DNA of 64,000 nucleotides from Xanthobacter sp. YC-JY1 (GCF_021730305.1 NZ_CP032674.1:2279001-2343000), one strand, 5' to 3'. Counted from the first letter of the stretch, positions 54,280 through 62,576 are shown. Made by a program: numbers and translations. The notes: a model not told the origin generated them from the letters alone.

Positions 54280-55088
54280 TGAGCGACCAGGACGAAATCG
54301 ACGCCTCCAAGGCTCCGCTCATCGAGCATCTGATCGAGCTGCGCTCGCGCCTCATCAAGTCGCTGGTGGCGTTCCTCGTGGCTTTCATCGCCTGCTTCAT
54401 GCTGGCGAAGCAGATCTACAACATCCTGCTGTGGCCCTATGAGTTTGCCTCCGGCTTCGGCACCGGGGTGAAGCTGATCTACACGGCGCCGCAGGAATTC
54501 CTGTTCACCCAGATCAAGCTCGGCATGTTCGGCGCCGCCTTCATCTCCTTCCCGGTGGTGGCGACGCAGGTCTACATGTTCGTGGCGCCGGGGCTCTACA
54601 AGCACGAGAAGGCGGCCTTCCGGCCCTATCTCGTCGCCACGCCCATCTGCTTCCTGATTGGCGCGGCCTTCGTCTATTTCGTCGCCATGCCGCTGGCCAT
54701 GACCTACTTCCTCGGCATGCAGCAGGTGGGCGGCGACGGGAAGGCCGAGATCTCGCTGCTGCCGCGGGTCTCCGAATACCTTTCGCTCATCACGACGCTG
54801 ATTCTGGCGTTCGGCATCTGCTTCCAGCTTCCCGTCATTCTCACTTTGCTCGGGCAGATCGGCGTGGTGACGCGGGAAATGCTGGTGAAGGCCCGGCGCT
54901 ATGCCATCGTCGGCGTGTTCGTGCTCGCCGCGGTGCTGACCCCGCCGGATGTCATCAGCCAGCTCTCCCTTGCCCTGCCGACGCTGCTTCTCTACGAGGT
55001 GTCCGTCTATCTGGTGGGCGTCGTCGAGAAGCGCCGGCTGGTGGCGGAAGCGGCGCGCAACGCAGCCGACGCCGCGACAGCGGACTGA
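54279..55088 (+). CDS. tatC: Twin-arginine translocase subunit TatC
   Basis: 269 residues with six membrane helices. APLIEHLIELRSRLIKSL near the start is the signal-binding N-terminal motif of TatC and FVAPGLYKHEKAAF follows the second helix. It is the primary receptor for twin-arginine signal peptides. ATG at 54279 overlaps the tatB stop; a GTG three bases earlier is in frame. Confidence 0.96.
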   Translation: MSDQDEIDASKAPLIEHLIELRSRLIKSLVAFLVAFIACFMLAKQIYNILLWPYEFASGFGTGVKLIYTAPQEFLFTQIKLGMFGAAFISFPVVATQVYMFVAPGLYKHEKAAFRPYLVATPICFLIGAAFVYFVAMPLAMTYFLGMQQVGGDGKAEISLLPRVSEYLSLITTLILAFGICFQLPVILTLLGQIGVVTREMLVKARRYAIVGVFVLAAVLTPPDVISQLSLALPTLLLYEVSVYLVGVVEKRRLVAEAARNAADAATAD

Positions 55089-55146
55089 CGGCGGGGCCTT
55101 CCCGGATTATTGGAATTTGGGCGCGGGGTGGGTCTTCTCCCGGTCC

Positions 55147-55254
55147 GTCATGGCCGGGCTTGACCCGGCCATCCACGTGGCGCGGCTGGGCGCGTTTTCC
55201 GACCGCTAGCGCTGTCGGCCCGACGTGGATGCCCGGCACAAGGCCGGGCATGAC
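55147..55254. repeat. Dispersed palindromic repeat, type GGCCGGGCTTGACCCGGCC, inverted pair
   Basis: A 32-base unit starting GTCATGGCCGGGCTTGACCC (55147-55178) faces a near-reverse-complement unit ending AAGGCCGGGCATGAC (55223-55254). Each unit is itself palindromic. A divergent copy lies at 62428-62536. Units of this kind are common between genes in Bradyrhizobium-related genomes. Located between tatC and serS. Confidence 0.8.
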
Positions 55255-55301
55255 GGTTGTGTTGGGGGGGGCACGCGGCGGCCCATGAGGCGGAGCTTGC
55301 C

Positions 55302-56765
55302 ATGCACGACATCAAATGGATCCGGGACGAGCCGGCCGGCCTGATCGACGCCCTCGCGCGGCGCGGCAACCGCTCCGACGAAGCCAAGGCGGCAGCGGAG
55401 GCTCTGGTCGCCAAGCTCCTCGACCTCGACACCCGTCGCCGCGAGACTCTGACAAAGCTCGAAACCCTGCTCGCCCGCCGCAACGCCGCCTCCAAGGAGA
55501 TCGGGCAGGCGAAGGCGAAGAAGGACGAGGCCACAGCTTCGGCCCTTATGGCCGAGGTGGCGAAGCTGAAGGAAGACGTGCCGGCGCTGGAGGCGGAAGC
55601 CAAGAGCATCGAGGCCGAGCTGAACGGCGAACTGGCCGCCATCCCCAACGCCCCCCTCGCCGAGGTGCCGGAAGGCGCCGACGAGCACGACAATGTGGAA
55701 AAGAGCCGCTTCGGCGCGCCCCGCACCTACAGCTTCCCGCCAAAGCAGCATTTCGAGGTGGGCGAAGGCCTCGGCCAGATGGATTTCGAAACCGCCGCCA
55801 AGCTCTCCGGCGCGCGCTTCGTGGTGAACAAGGGCCCGCTGGCGCGGCTGGAGCGGGCGCTGGGGCAGTTCTTCCTCGACGTGCATACGGATGAGCACGG
55901 GTACATGGAGGTCAATCCGCCGATCTTGGTGCGGGATGACGCGATGTTCGGGACGGCGCAACTGCCGAAGTTTGAGGAAGATCAGTTTGCCACGTCGCGA
56001 GCGCGAACGGACTTTGAACTCAGGGCTCATGCCTTCCTAAATGCTGTCGAAGAATTTAGGTGTAAAAATCCAGAAGTTCAGCTGGATCAGCAGCATCTGT
56101 CTGAGTTGCTGGAAATCCAGAAGCGCATAATTGGGACGGTTGAAACAACAGATCGCCTCTGGCTCATCCCCACCGCCGAAGTCCCGCTGACCAATCTCGT
56201 GCGCGAGTCCATCCTTTCCGAGGAAGAGCTTCCCATGCGCCTCACCGCCTGCACGCCCTGCTTCCGGGCCGAGGCCGGCGCGGCGGGGCGGGATACGCGG
56301 GGGATGATCCGCCAGCACCAGTTCACCAAGGTGGAGCTGGTCTCCATCACCACGCCCGAGAAGTCGGCCGAGGAGCACGAGCGCATGCTCGCCTGCGCCG
56401 AGGCGGTGCTGAAGAAGCTGGACCTCGCCTATCGCGTCGTCACGCTCTGCACCGGCGACATGGGCTTCGCCTCGCAGAAGACCTACGACATCGAGGTCTG
56501 GCTGCCCGGGCAGAACGCCTATCGCGAAATCTCCTCCTGCTCCGTCTGCGGCGATTTCCAGGCGCGGCGCATGAATGCCCGCTACCGGCCGGCGGAAGGG
56601 AAGGGGCCGCGCTACGTCCACACGCTCAACGGCTCGGGTGTGGCGGTCGGCCGCGCCCTCGTCGCGGTGCTGGAGACGTACCAGCAGGAGAACGGCTCCG
56701 TCGCGGTGCCCGAGGCGCTGCTGCCCTACATGGGCGGGCTGAAGATGGTCGAGAAGCTGAAGTAG
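55302..56765 (+). CDS. serS: Seryl-tRNA synthetase with a low-GC in-frame insertion
   Basis: 487 residues, about 50 longer than expected. N-terminal tRNA-binding coiled coil (about residues 30-110), class II motif 1 [15 protein letters not shown], motif 2 [14 protein letters not shown] and motif 3 [17 protein letters not shown], with the Ser-binding TAEVPLTN: all catalytic parts intact. Between FEEDQFAT and [15 protein letters not shown] lies an extra segment, about residues 232-281, whose DNA has markedly lower GC and uses codons rare in the neighbouring genes (ATA, CTA, AGG, ACA, TGT). It charges tRNA-Ser. GGAG lies seven bases before the ATG. The insertion point is a loop that also varies in E. 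coli SerRS, so the enzyme is probably active. Confidence 0.95.
   Translation: MHDIKWIRDEPAGLIDALARRGNRSDEAKAAAEALVAKLLDLDTRRRETLTKLETLLARRNAASKEIGQAKAKKDEATASALMAEVAKLKEDVPALEAEAKSIEAELNGELAAIPNAPLAEVPEGADEHDNVEKSRFGAPRTYSFPPKQHFEVGEGLGQMDFETAAKLSGARFVVNKGPLARLERALGQFFLDVHTDEHGYMEVNPPILVRDDAMFGTAQLPKFEEDQFATSRARTDFELRAHAFLNAVEEFRCKNPEVQLDQQHLSELLEIQKRIIGTVETTDRLWLIPTAEVPLTNLVRESILSEEELPMRLTACTPCFRAEAGAAGRDTRGMIRQHQFTKVELVSITTPEKSAEEHERMLACAEAVLKKLDLAYRVVTLCTGDMGFASQKTYDIEVWLPGQNAYREISSCSVCGDFQARRMNARYRPAEGKGPRYVHTLNGSGVAVGRALVAVLETYQQENGSVAVPEALLPYMGGLKMVEKLK
55995..56144 (+). other. Inserted low-GC segment inside serS
   Basis: 150 bases, GC about 48 percent by direct count, in a gene otherwise near two thirds GC. 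It keeps the reading frame and encodes about 50 residues that look helical and charged ([18 protein letters not shown], then [13 protein letters not shown]). No flanking direct repeat or palindrome is evident. The less GC-biased codon use seems to begin somewhat earlier, near 55905. Confidence 0.7.
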
Positions 56766-56773
56766 TTGGCTTT

Positions 56774-56963
56774 CCCCTCTCCCCGCGAAGTCGGCTATTG
56801 CCGACTTCGCCCTTAAGTGAGCCGAACGCGGCAACAGCCGTGTTCGGGCGGGAGAGGGTGGATCGCGGCGCAGCCGCGAGACGGGTGAGGGGGCGCCGGC
56901 GGTTCACGCACCCGGCGTTGCTTACCCCTCACCCCCGGCCCCTCTCCCGCAAGGGGAGAGGGG
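56774..56963. repeat. Composite palindromic element with three nested hairpins
   Basis: Outer arms CCCCTCTCCCCGC... and ...GCAAGGGGAGAGGGG belong to the same family as 9741-9860. Inside lie GCGAAGTCGGC-TATT-GCCGACTTCGC (56785-56810, perfect 11-base-pair stem), CCGAACGCGGC-AACA-GCCGTGTTCGG (56822-56847) and TCGCGGC-GCA-GCCGCGA (56863-56879). It fills the gap between serS and surE, starting 8 bases past the serS stop, and probably acts as a transcript terminator or stabiliser. Confidence 0.8.
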
Positions 56964-56995
56964 AGCAGCGGTTGTGCCGCAACGAGGATTTTGCC

Positions 56996-57763
56996 ATGCG
57001 CATTTTGGTCACCAATGACGACGGCATCCACGCGCCGGGCCTCGAATCCTGCGCAGCCATCGCGCGCACCTTCACCGACGACGTGTGGGTGGTGGCCCCC
57101 GAGTTCGACCAGTCGGGCGTCGCCCACTCGCTTTCCCTCTCCGATCCGCTGCGGCTGCGGCAGGTGGAGGAGCGCCGCTATGCGGTGAAGGGCACGCCCA
57201 CCGACTGCGTCATCATGGCCGTGCGGCATCTGCTCATCGACAATCCGCCGGACCTCGTGCTCTCCGGCGTCAACCGCGGGCAGAACATCGCCGAGGACGT
57301 GAGCTATTCCGGCACCGTCGCCGGCGCCATCGAGGGCACCATCCTCGGCATCCCCTCCATCGCGCTCTCGCAGGCCTTCGGGATGCGCACGCGCGAGAAC
57401 CCGAACTTCGTCACCGCCGAGACCCATGCCCCGCGCATCATCAAGATGCTGCTGGACGAGGGCATTCCCCCCGGCATCGTGATGAACGTGAACTTCCCCG
57501 ACCGCCTCCCGGAGGAGATCACCGGCATCGCCGCCACCGCCCAGGGCAAGCGCGACCAGCGCCTGATGCGCATCGACGAGCGCCGCGACGGCCGCAACAA
57601 CCCCTATTACTGGATCGCCTTCGAGCGCCGTATCTACGAGACGTCTCCCGGCACGGACCTGCGCGCGCTGGACGAGGGCCGCATCTCGGTCACGCCGCTG
57701 CGCCTCGACCAGACCGACGAGCCCTGGATGACCCGCCTCGCGCTGCTGTTCGACGGGAAATAG
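56996..57763 (+). CDS. surE: 5'/3'-nucleotidase SurE
   Basis: 255 residues. Metal-binding VTNDDGIHAPG at the N-terminus, LVLSGVNRGQN near residue 90 and YSGTVAGAIEG after it are family motifs. It dephosphorylates nucleoside monophosphates and short polyphosphate and is often linked to stationary-phase survival. GAGG precedes ATG 56996. In related genomes pcm usually follows; here it is absent and palindromic repeats come instead. Confidence 0.95.
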   Translation: MRILVTNDDGIHAPGLESCAAIARTFTDDVWVVAPEFDQSGVAHSLSLSDPLRLRQVEERRYAVKGTPTDCVIMAVRHLLIDNPPDLVLSGVNRGQNIAEDVSYSGTVAGAIEGTILGIPSIALSQAFGMRTRENPNFVTAETHAPRIIKMLLDEGIPPGIVMNVNFPDRLPEEITGIAATAQGKRDQRLMRIDERRDGRNNPYYWIAFERRIYETSPGTDLRALDEGRISVTPLRLDQTDEPWMTRLALLFDGK

Positions 57764-57774
57764 GCGATGGGGCG

Positions 57775-57821
57775 CCCTCTCCCCGTGCGGGGGGAGGGGA
57801 GATGCCTTCCGCTGCGGCATC
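57775..57821. repeat. Partial copy of the GC-rich palindromic repeat
   Basis: CCCTCTCCCCGTGCGGGGGGAGGGG (shown in parts: CCCTCTCCCC and GGGGGGAGGGG around GTGC) forms a hairpin starting 11 bases after surE, followed by a small stem GATGCC...GGCATC (57801-57821). It resembles one unit of the 9741-9860 and 56774-56963 elements. Confidence 0.6.
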
Positions 57822-57912
57822 TTCGCGAGGTGAGTCCCGCGTCGCCGAAACCGATGCGGTCCGGCGCCGCCCCAGTCTTTTCAACAGCTGCGTGAGCCAA
57901 GCGGCCCCGCGT

Positions 57913-57940
57913 TTGCATTCGACGGGGCGGCCGCTATAGT
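57913..57940 (+). promoter_or_regulatory. Sigma-70-type promoter of yajC-secDF
   Basis: TTGCAT (57913-57918), a 16-base spacer and TATAGT (57935-57940) precede the yajC start by about 63 bases. The element lies in a 239-base gap that holds no gene. Confidence 0.55.
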
Positions 57941-58002
57941 CCCGCCGCTTCGCCGGACCCCGGCGGAATGCGGATTCCCTTCACAGACGAACGAGGATCG
58001 AG

Positions 58003-58350
58003 ATGTTCATCACGCCCGCTTTCGCCCAAGGCGCCACGGGAGCCGGCGGCGGGGCCGACATGCTCATTCAGCTCGCCCCGTTCCTGCTGATCTTTGTGGT
58101 CATGTACTTCCTGATCCTGCGTCCGCAGCAGAAGCGGGCCAAGGCGCATCAGGAACTGGTGAACTCCCTGCGTCGCGGCGACGTGGTGGTCACCGGCGGC
58201 GGCCTCGTCGGCAAGGTCACCAAGGTGATCGACGAGAACGAGGTCGAGCTGCAGATCGCCGACAACGTCCGCATCCGCCAGATTCGCGCGCAGATCGCCA
58301 CCGTGCGCGCCAAGGGCGAACCGGCCAAGGACGAGGTCTCGGCCGGTTGA
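58003..58350 (+). CDS. yajC: Preprotein translocase accessory subunit YajC
   Basis: 115 residues. One membrane helix (PFLLIFVVMYFLILRPQQKR) followed by the YajC core LRRGDVVVTGGGLVGKVTKV. It associates with SecDF in the inner membrane. GAGG lies upstream of the ATG. First gene of the yajC-secD-secF run. Confidence 0.96.
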   Translation: MFITPAFAQGATGAGGGADMLIQLAPFLLIFVVMYFLILRPQQKRAKAHQELVNSLRRGDVVVTGGGLVGKVTKVIDENEVELQIADNVRIRQIRAQIATVRAKGEPAKDEVSAG

Positions 58351-58388
58351 TCCGGCCGCATCACGCTTTCTGAAAGACCGCGCGCGAT

Positions 58389-59996
58389 ATGCTGCACTTC
58401 TCCCGTCTCAAGACCACGGCGATCCTCGTCACCATCGCCATCGGGATGCTGTTCGCGGTGCCCAACGTGCTCTCCCCGGGCATGCTCGACCACCTGCCCT
58501 CGTGGCTGGCGTCGAGCCGGGTCACGCTGGGCCTCGACCTGCAGGGCGGCTCGCACATCCTGCTGGAGGTGGACGGGCCGGCGCTGCGCAAGGAGCGCAC
58601 CGAACAGCTGCGCGACGAAGTGCGCCGCGTGCTGCGCGACCAGAAGATCGGCTATTCCAACCTCGCGCTGCGCGATACCAGCGTGACGCTACGCCTGCGT
58701 GACCCCAACGACACGCAGAAGGCCGTCACCGAGCTGAGGAAGCTCGCGGCGCCCGTCACCAACGCCTTGTTCGGCAATTCCTCCGGCGAGATGGACCTCA
58801 CCGTCTCGTCGGGCTCCGACGGCACCGTCACGCTGCAGCTGACGGACGCCGGCCTCACCGCCAAGATGCGCTCGGCGGTGGACCAGTCCATCGAGATCAT
58901 CCGCCGCCGTATCGATCAGCTCGGCACGGTGGAGCCCAACATCCAGCGCCAGGGTCTCGACCGCATCCTGGTGCAGGTGCCCGGCCTGCAGGACCCGCAG
59001 CGCCTGAAGAACCTGCTCGGCCAGACCGCCAAGCTTTCCTTCCGCATGGTGGACCAGTCCATGTCGCCGCAGCAGGCGCTGGAAGGCCGCGCGCCGCCGG
59101 AATCGGAAGTGCTTAAGGGCCAGGACGGCCAGCCCTATCTGGTGGAGAAGCAGGTGCGCGTCTCCGGCGAGGATCTGGTGGATGCCCAGCCGGGCTTCGA
59201 CCAGAACTCCCGCGAGCCCATCGTCTCCTTCCGCTTCAACAATAACGGCGCCAAGCGCTTCGCCGCCGTCTCGCAGGAATCGGTCGGCCGGCCCTTCGCC
59301 ATCGTGCTCGACAACCAGGTGATCTCGGCTCCGGTGATCCGCGAGCCGATCCTCGGCGGCGCGGGCCAGATTTCCGGCGCGTTCACCGTCCAGCAGGCCA
59401 ACGACCTCGCCATCCTGCTGCGCGCCGGCGCCCTGCCGGCCCCGCTGAAGGTGGTGGAGGAGCGCACGGTCGGCCCGAGCCTCGGCGCCGACTCGATCCA
59501 GGCGGGCAAGACCGCGGCCTATGTGGCCGGCGGCCTCGTCACCGTGTTCATGCTCGCCGTCTACGGCCTTTTCGGCCTTTTCGCGCTCATCGCACTGGCC
59601 GTGCACATCATCCTGATGTTCTCGCTCCAGTCGGTGCTGGGCGCCACGCTGACCCTTCCGGGTATCGCCGGTGTCGTCCTCACCATCGGCATGGCGGTGG
59701 ATTCCAACGTCGTCATCTTCGAACGCATGCGTGACGAGGCGCGGGAAGGGCGGTCCGCCATCTCGGCCATCGACAAGGGCTTCGTGAACGCTCTGGGCAC
59801 CATCCTCGACGCCAACATCACCTCTCTCGCCACGGCGGTCATCCTGTTCCTCATGGGTGGGTCGGGTCCGGTGCGCGGCTTTGCCGTCACCTACATCCTC
59901 GGCCTTCTGACCACCATGTTCACCGCCTACACCCTGACGCGGCTCATGATCGCCTACTGGGTGAAGTGGCGGCGGCCGGCGAAGCTGCCCATCTGA
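58389..59996 (+). CDS. secD: Protein translocase subunit SecD
   Basis: 535 residues. First membrane helix, then GLDLQGGSHILLEVDG, a large periplasmic P1 region (about residues 60-340) and five further helices in an RND-like fold, with GMAVDSNVVIFERMRDE near residue 440. It uses the proton gradient with SecF to pull exported proteins out of the channel. 13 bases separate it from secF. Confidence 0.96.
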   Translation: MLHFSRLKTTAILVTIAIGMLFAVPNVLSPGMLDHLPSWLASSRVTLGLDLQGGSHILLEVDGPALRKERTEQLRDEVRRVLRDQKIGYSNLALRDTSVTLRLRDPNDTQKAVTELRKLAAPVTNALFGNSSGEMDLTVSSGSDGTVTLQLTDAGLTAKMRSAVDQSIEIIRRRIDQLGTVEPNIQRQGLDRILVQVPGLQDPQRLKNLLGQTAKLSFRMVDQSMSPQQALEGRAPPESEVLKGQDGQPYLVEKQVRVSGEDLVDAQPGFDQNSREPIVSFRFNNNGAKRFAAVSQESVGRPFAIVLDNQVISAPVIREPILGGAGQISGAFTVQQANDLAILLRAGALPAPLKVVEERTVGPSLGADSIQAGKTAAYVAGGLVTVFMLAVYGLFGLFALIALAVHIILMFSLQSVLGATLTLPGIAGVVLTIGMAVDSNVVIFERMRDEAREGRSAISAIDKGFVNALGTILDANITSLATAVILFLMGGSGPVRGFAVTYILGLLTTMFTAYTLTRLMIAYWVKWRRPAKLPI

Positions 59997-60009
59997 AGGT
60001 GCGCCGCAC

Positions 60010-61119
60010 ATGCCTTTGATCGATTACATCCCGGCGCAGACCAACATCCACTTCATGCGCCTGCGGCACTGGACGTTCCCGTTCTCCGCGGTGCTGTCCA
60101 TCGTCGCCTGCCTGCTGTTCGCCATCCACGGCTTCAACTTGGGCATCGACTTCAAGGGCGGCACGCTCATCGAGGCGCAGACCAGCCAGCAGCAGGCCGA
60201 CATCGGCGCGCTGCGCGAGCACCTGACCGACCTCGACGTGGGCGACGTGCAGATCCAGGAGTTCGGCTCGCCCCGCGACGTGCTGATCCGCATCGGCGCC
60301 TTCGGCACCACGGACGAGGCCCAGCAGGCCATCCTCGCCAAGGTGCAGGGCGTGCTCGGCACCGACTACAGCGTCCGTCGCGTGGAGACGGTCGGCCCGA
60401 GCGTGTCCGGCGAACTGGTGCGCCAGTCCATCCTCGCGCTGGTGCTCGGCGCGGTGGCGGTGCTCGGCTATCTGTGGTTCCGCTTCGAGTGGCAGTTCGC
60501 GGTGGGCGCCATCGTTACGACGATGCACGACATCTTCGTCACGCTGATGATCTATTCGGCGTTCGGTATCGACTTCGACCTGACGTCCATCGCCGCCATC
60601 CTCACGATCATGGGCTATTCGCTCAACGATACGGTGGTTGTGTACGACCGTATCCGCGAGATGCTGCGCCGCTACAAGAAGCTGCCGCTGCCCGAACTGC
60701 TCGACATCGCGGTGAACGCGACCTTCTCGCGGACCATCATCGTTTCCACCACGACCTTCTTCGCCACCCTCGCGCTCTATTTCTTCGGCGGCGAGGTGCT
60801 GCGCGGCTTCTCGCTGGCGATGACGGTGGGCGTGGTGATCGGCACCTATTCCACCATCTTCGTCGCCGCCCCCATCCTCATCCATCTCGGCCTGCGCGCT
60901 TCCACGGTCAGCCTGCCGACGAAGGACGCGGCTGATCCGGAGGTGAAGGAGCTGGACGAGCTGGTGAAGATGGAGGCGAAGGACGCCGCCGCCGCAGTCC
61001 CGCCCGAGGCCGCGCCCGCGACCGGCGTGTCGGCCGGTGGCGGTTCGAACAAGGGCGGCAAGGGCAAGAACGGAAAGCCCAACGGCAAGGCTGGTCCCGC
61101 CCGCCCGGCCAAGGCCTGA
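60010..61119 (+). CDS. secF: Protein translocase subunit SecF with a long basic tail
   Basis: 369 residues against about 300-325 typical. The signature GIDFKGGTLIEAQT lies near residue 45, and six membrane helices end near residue 300, with GYSLNDTVVVYDRIRE near 205. The last 60 residues are a low-complexity tail rich in Ala, Pro, Gly and Lys (GGSNKGGKGKNGKPNGKAG) with no membrane segment; cytoplasmic. AAGGTG precedes the ATG. The next gene starts eight bases after the stop. Confidence 0.95.
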   Translation: MPLIDYIPAQTNIHFMRLRHWTFPFSAVLSIVACLLFAIHGFNLGIDFKGGTLIEAQTSQQQADIGALREHLTDLDVGDVQIQEFGSPRDVLIRIGAFGTTDEAQQAILAKVQGVLGTDYSVRRVETVGPSVSGELVRQSILALVLGAVAVLGYLWFRFEWQFAVGAIVTTMHDIFVTLMIYSAFGIDFDLTSIAAILTIMGYSLNDTVVVYDRIREMLRRYKKLPLPELLDIAVNATFSRTIIVSTTTFFATLALYFFGGEVLRGFSLAMTVGVVIGTYSTIFVAAPILIHLGLRASTVSLPTKDAADPEVKELDELVKMEAKDAAAAVPPEAAPATGVSAGGGSNKGGKGKNGKPNGKAGPARPAKA

Positions 61120-61126
61120 GGCGCGG

Positions 61127-61510
61127 GTGGTGGCCGCCCCGGACGGCGCGCCCTTCCTGCCGCGGCAGGTCGCCATCGACGGTTATGGGGACACCTTCTT
61201 CCACTTTGCCGGCATGTCCCATGCCGGCTCCATCCTCGCGCTGCCCTCGGGCATCCGCGGCTGGCCGCCGCTGCGCATGGTCGAGATCGACGCCGCCTCG
61301 CTCGCCCCCGTGGTGGCGGATGCCGCTTCCGTCGAACTCCTCCTCATCGGCACGGGAAAGGACCCGGCGCACCTCAAGGAGCCGCTCAAGCAGATCCTGC
61401 GCGAGGCCGGCATTCGTTTCGAGCTGATGCCCACGCCGTCCGCCGCCGCCACCTACAACGTGCTCCTCGCCGAGGGCCGGCGGGTGGGTGCGGCGTTGAT
61501 CGCGGTCTGA
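61127..61510 (+). CDS. Mth938/NDUFAF3-like domain protein
   Basis: 127 residues. The Mth938-like fold (DUF498) is recognised by VAIDGYGDTFFHFAG, GWPPLRMVEI and LLLIGTGKDP, ending AAATYNVLLAEGRRVGAALIAV. Mitochondrial NDUFAF3 is a homolog that assists complex I assembly, and its bacterial relatives are known to be neighbours of secDF. The start is GTG 61127 (a second GTG follows directly) with GAGG at the secF stop codon, consistent with coupled translation. Confidence 0.87.
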   Translation: MVAAPDGAPFLPRQVAIDGYGDTFFHFAGMSHAGSILALPSGIRGWPPLRMVEIDAASLAPVVADAASVELLLIGTGKDPAHLKEPLKQILREAGIRFELMPTPSAAATYNVLLAEGRRVGAALIAV

Positions 61511-61513
61511 GCC

Positions 61514-62404
61514 ATGGAAAACCCGGCGCTCGACGACAAGGCTCTCGACGAGGCCTATGCCTATTGCGCGGCGCAGGTGCAGGCGCAGGATCGCGATCGC
61601 TTCCTCGCCGCCTTGTTCGCCCCGCAGGACAAGCGCAGGCACCTCCTCGCGCTCTACGCCTACAATCTCGATGTCGCCCGCGTGCGGGAGGTGGTGCGCG
61701 AGGCGCTGCCCGGCGAGGTGCGCCTCGCCTGGTGGCGGGAGGTGATCGAGGGGGAGGGCAGGGGCGATGTCTCCGGCCACCCGGTGGCCGCCGCGCTGCT
61801 CGATACTGTCGCCCGCTTTCGTCTGCCGCGCGCAAGCCTGATCGCCATGGCCGACGCGCGGGTCTTCGACCTGTACGACGATCCCATGCCCACCGTGGGC
61901 GATCTTGAGGGCTATGCAGGCGAGACGGCCTCGGCGCTGCTCCAGCTTTCCGCGCTGATCCTGCTACCGGACGTCGGCCGCTCCGGCGACCTTGCGGGGC
62001 ACGGGGGTGTCGCCATCGCCATGACCGGCCTGATGCGGGCCTTCCCCATCCATGCCGCGCGCGGGCAGTGCTACATCCCGGTCGATGTCCTCACCCGCCA
62101 TGGCGTGGGGCGGGAGGAGGCAGTGTCGGGCACGGTCACGCCCGGGCTGCTGGCGGCGCTTGCGGAGCTGCGGGAGACGGCGGCCCGTCACCTGTGGGAG
62201 GCACGGGAAGCGGCCGGGCAGACCTATGCTGCCACCTCCATCGCCGCGCCGTTCCTGCCGCTGGCGCTGGTTTCCGGCGATCTCAAGGCGCTGGCCAGGG
62301 TGAGCGACCCGTTCCGCCAGCCCGCCGGCCTCTCTCCCTTCCGACGCCAGTTCGCCTTGTGGTGGGCGGCCCAGCAGGCGGTGCGTGGACGCATCTGGTT
62401 CTGA
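61514..62404 (+). CDS. Squalene/phytoene-synthase-like protein (NDUFAF6-type)
   Basis: 296 residues, all-helical prenyl-synthase fold. Where active enzymes have DxxxD, this protein has YNLDVARVREVV, and the second aspartate motif (expected near residue 155) is not apparent; IHAARGQCYIPVDVL and SPFRRQFALWWAA follow the NDUFAF6 pattern. NDUFAF6 is a complex I assembly factor without known prenyl-transferase activity, so a terpene product is unlikely. Starts three bases after the Mth938-like gene, in one operon. Confidence 0.85.
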   Translation: MENPALDDKALDEAYAYCAAQVQAQDRDRFLAALFAPQDKRRHLLALYAYNLDVARVREVVREALPGEVRLAWWREVIEGEGRGDVSGHPVAAALLDTVARFRLPRASLIAMADARVFDLYDDPMPTVGDLEGYAGETASALLQLSALILLPDVGRSGDLAGHGGVAIAMTGLMRAFPIHAARGQCYIPVDVLTRHGVGREEAVSGTVTPGLLAALAELRETAARHLWEAREAAGQTYAATSIAAPFLPLALVSGDLKALARVSDPFRQPAGLSPFRRQFALWWAAQQAVRGRIWF

Positions 62405-62427
62405 GAGTGGGCGTGATCCCTCCAGCT

Positions 62428-62536
62428 GTCATGCCCCGGCTTGTCCGAGGCATCCACTGCACCGTTTGAGCCGTGCCCCGGAAGAAAGATCCCGCCCGGC
62501 CGCCGGGTGGATCCCCCGGACAAGCCGGGGGATGAC
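62428..62536. repeat. Dispersed palindromic repeat, inverted pair (copy 2)
   Basis: GTCATGCCCCGGCTTGTCCG (62428-62457 unit) faces GTGGATCCCCCGGACAAGCC (62507-62536 unit). Same family as 55147-55254 but diverged. It lies between the convergent phytoene-synthase-like and tgt genes, where it could end both transcripts. Confidence 0.75.
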
Positions 62537-62576
62537 GGTGACGCGGTGGCGGTGAGCCCGGCGAACCGAATCCCCC

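Noticed and set aside
55995-56144. Intein or mobile palindromic element in serS
   Set aside because: About 50 residues is too short for an intein, no splice-junction Cys/Ser-His-Asn pattern exists, and no palindrome or flanking repeat is visible.
56774-56963. CRISPR array or transposon ends
   Set aside because: No regular repeat-spacer spacing and no transposase nearby; the pattern is nested hairpins.
61514-62404. Carotenoid or hopanoid pathway gene
   Set aside because: Aspartate motifs are missing, no other terpene gene is adjacent, and the operon context is secDF with a complex I assembly-type gene.
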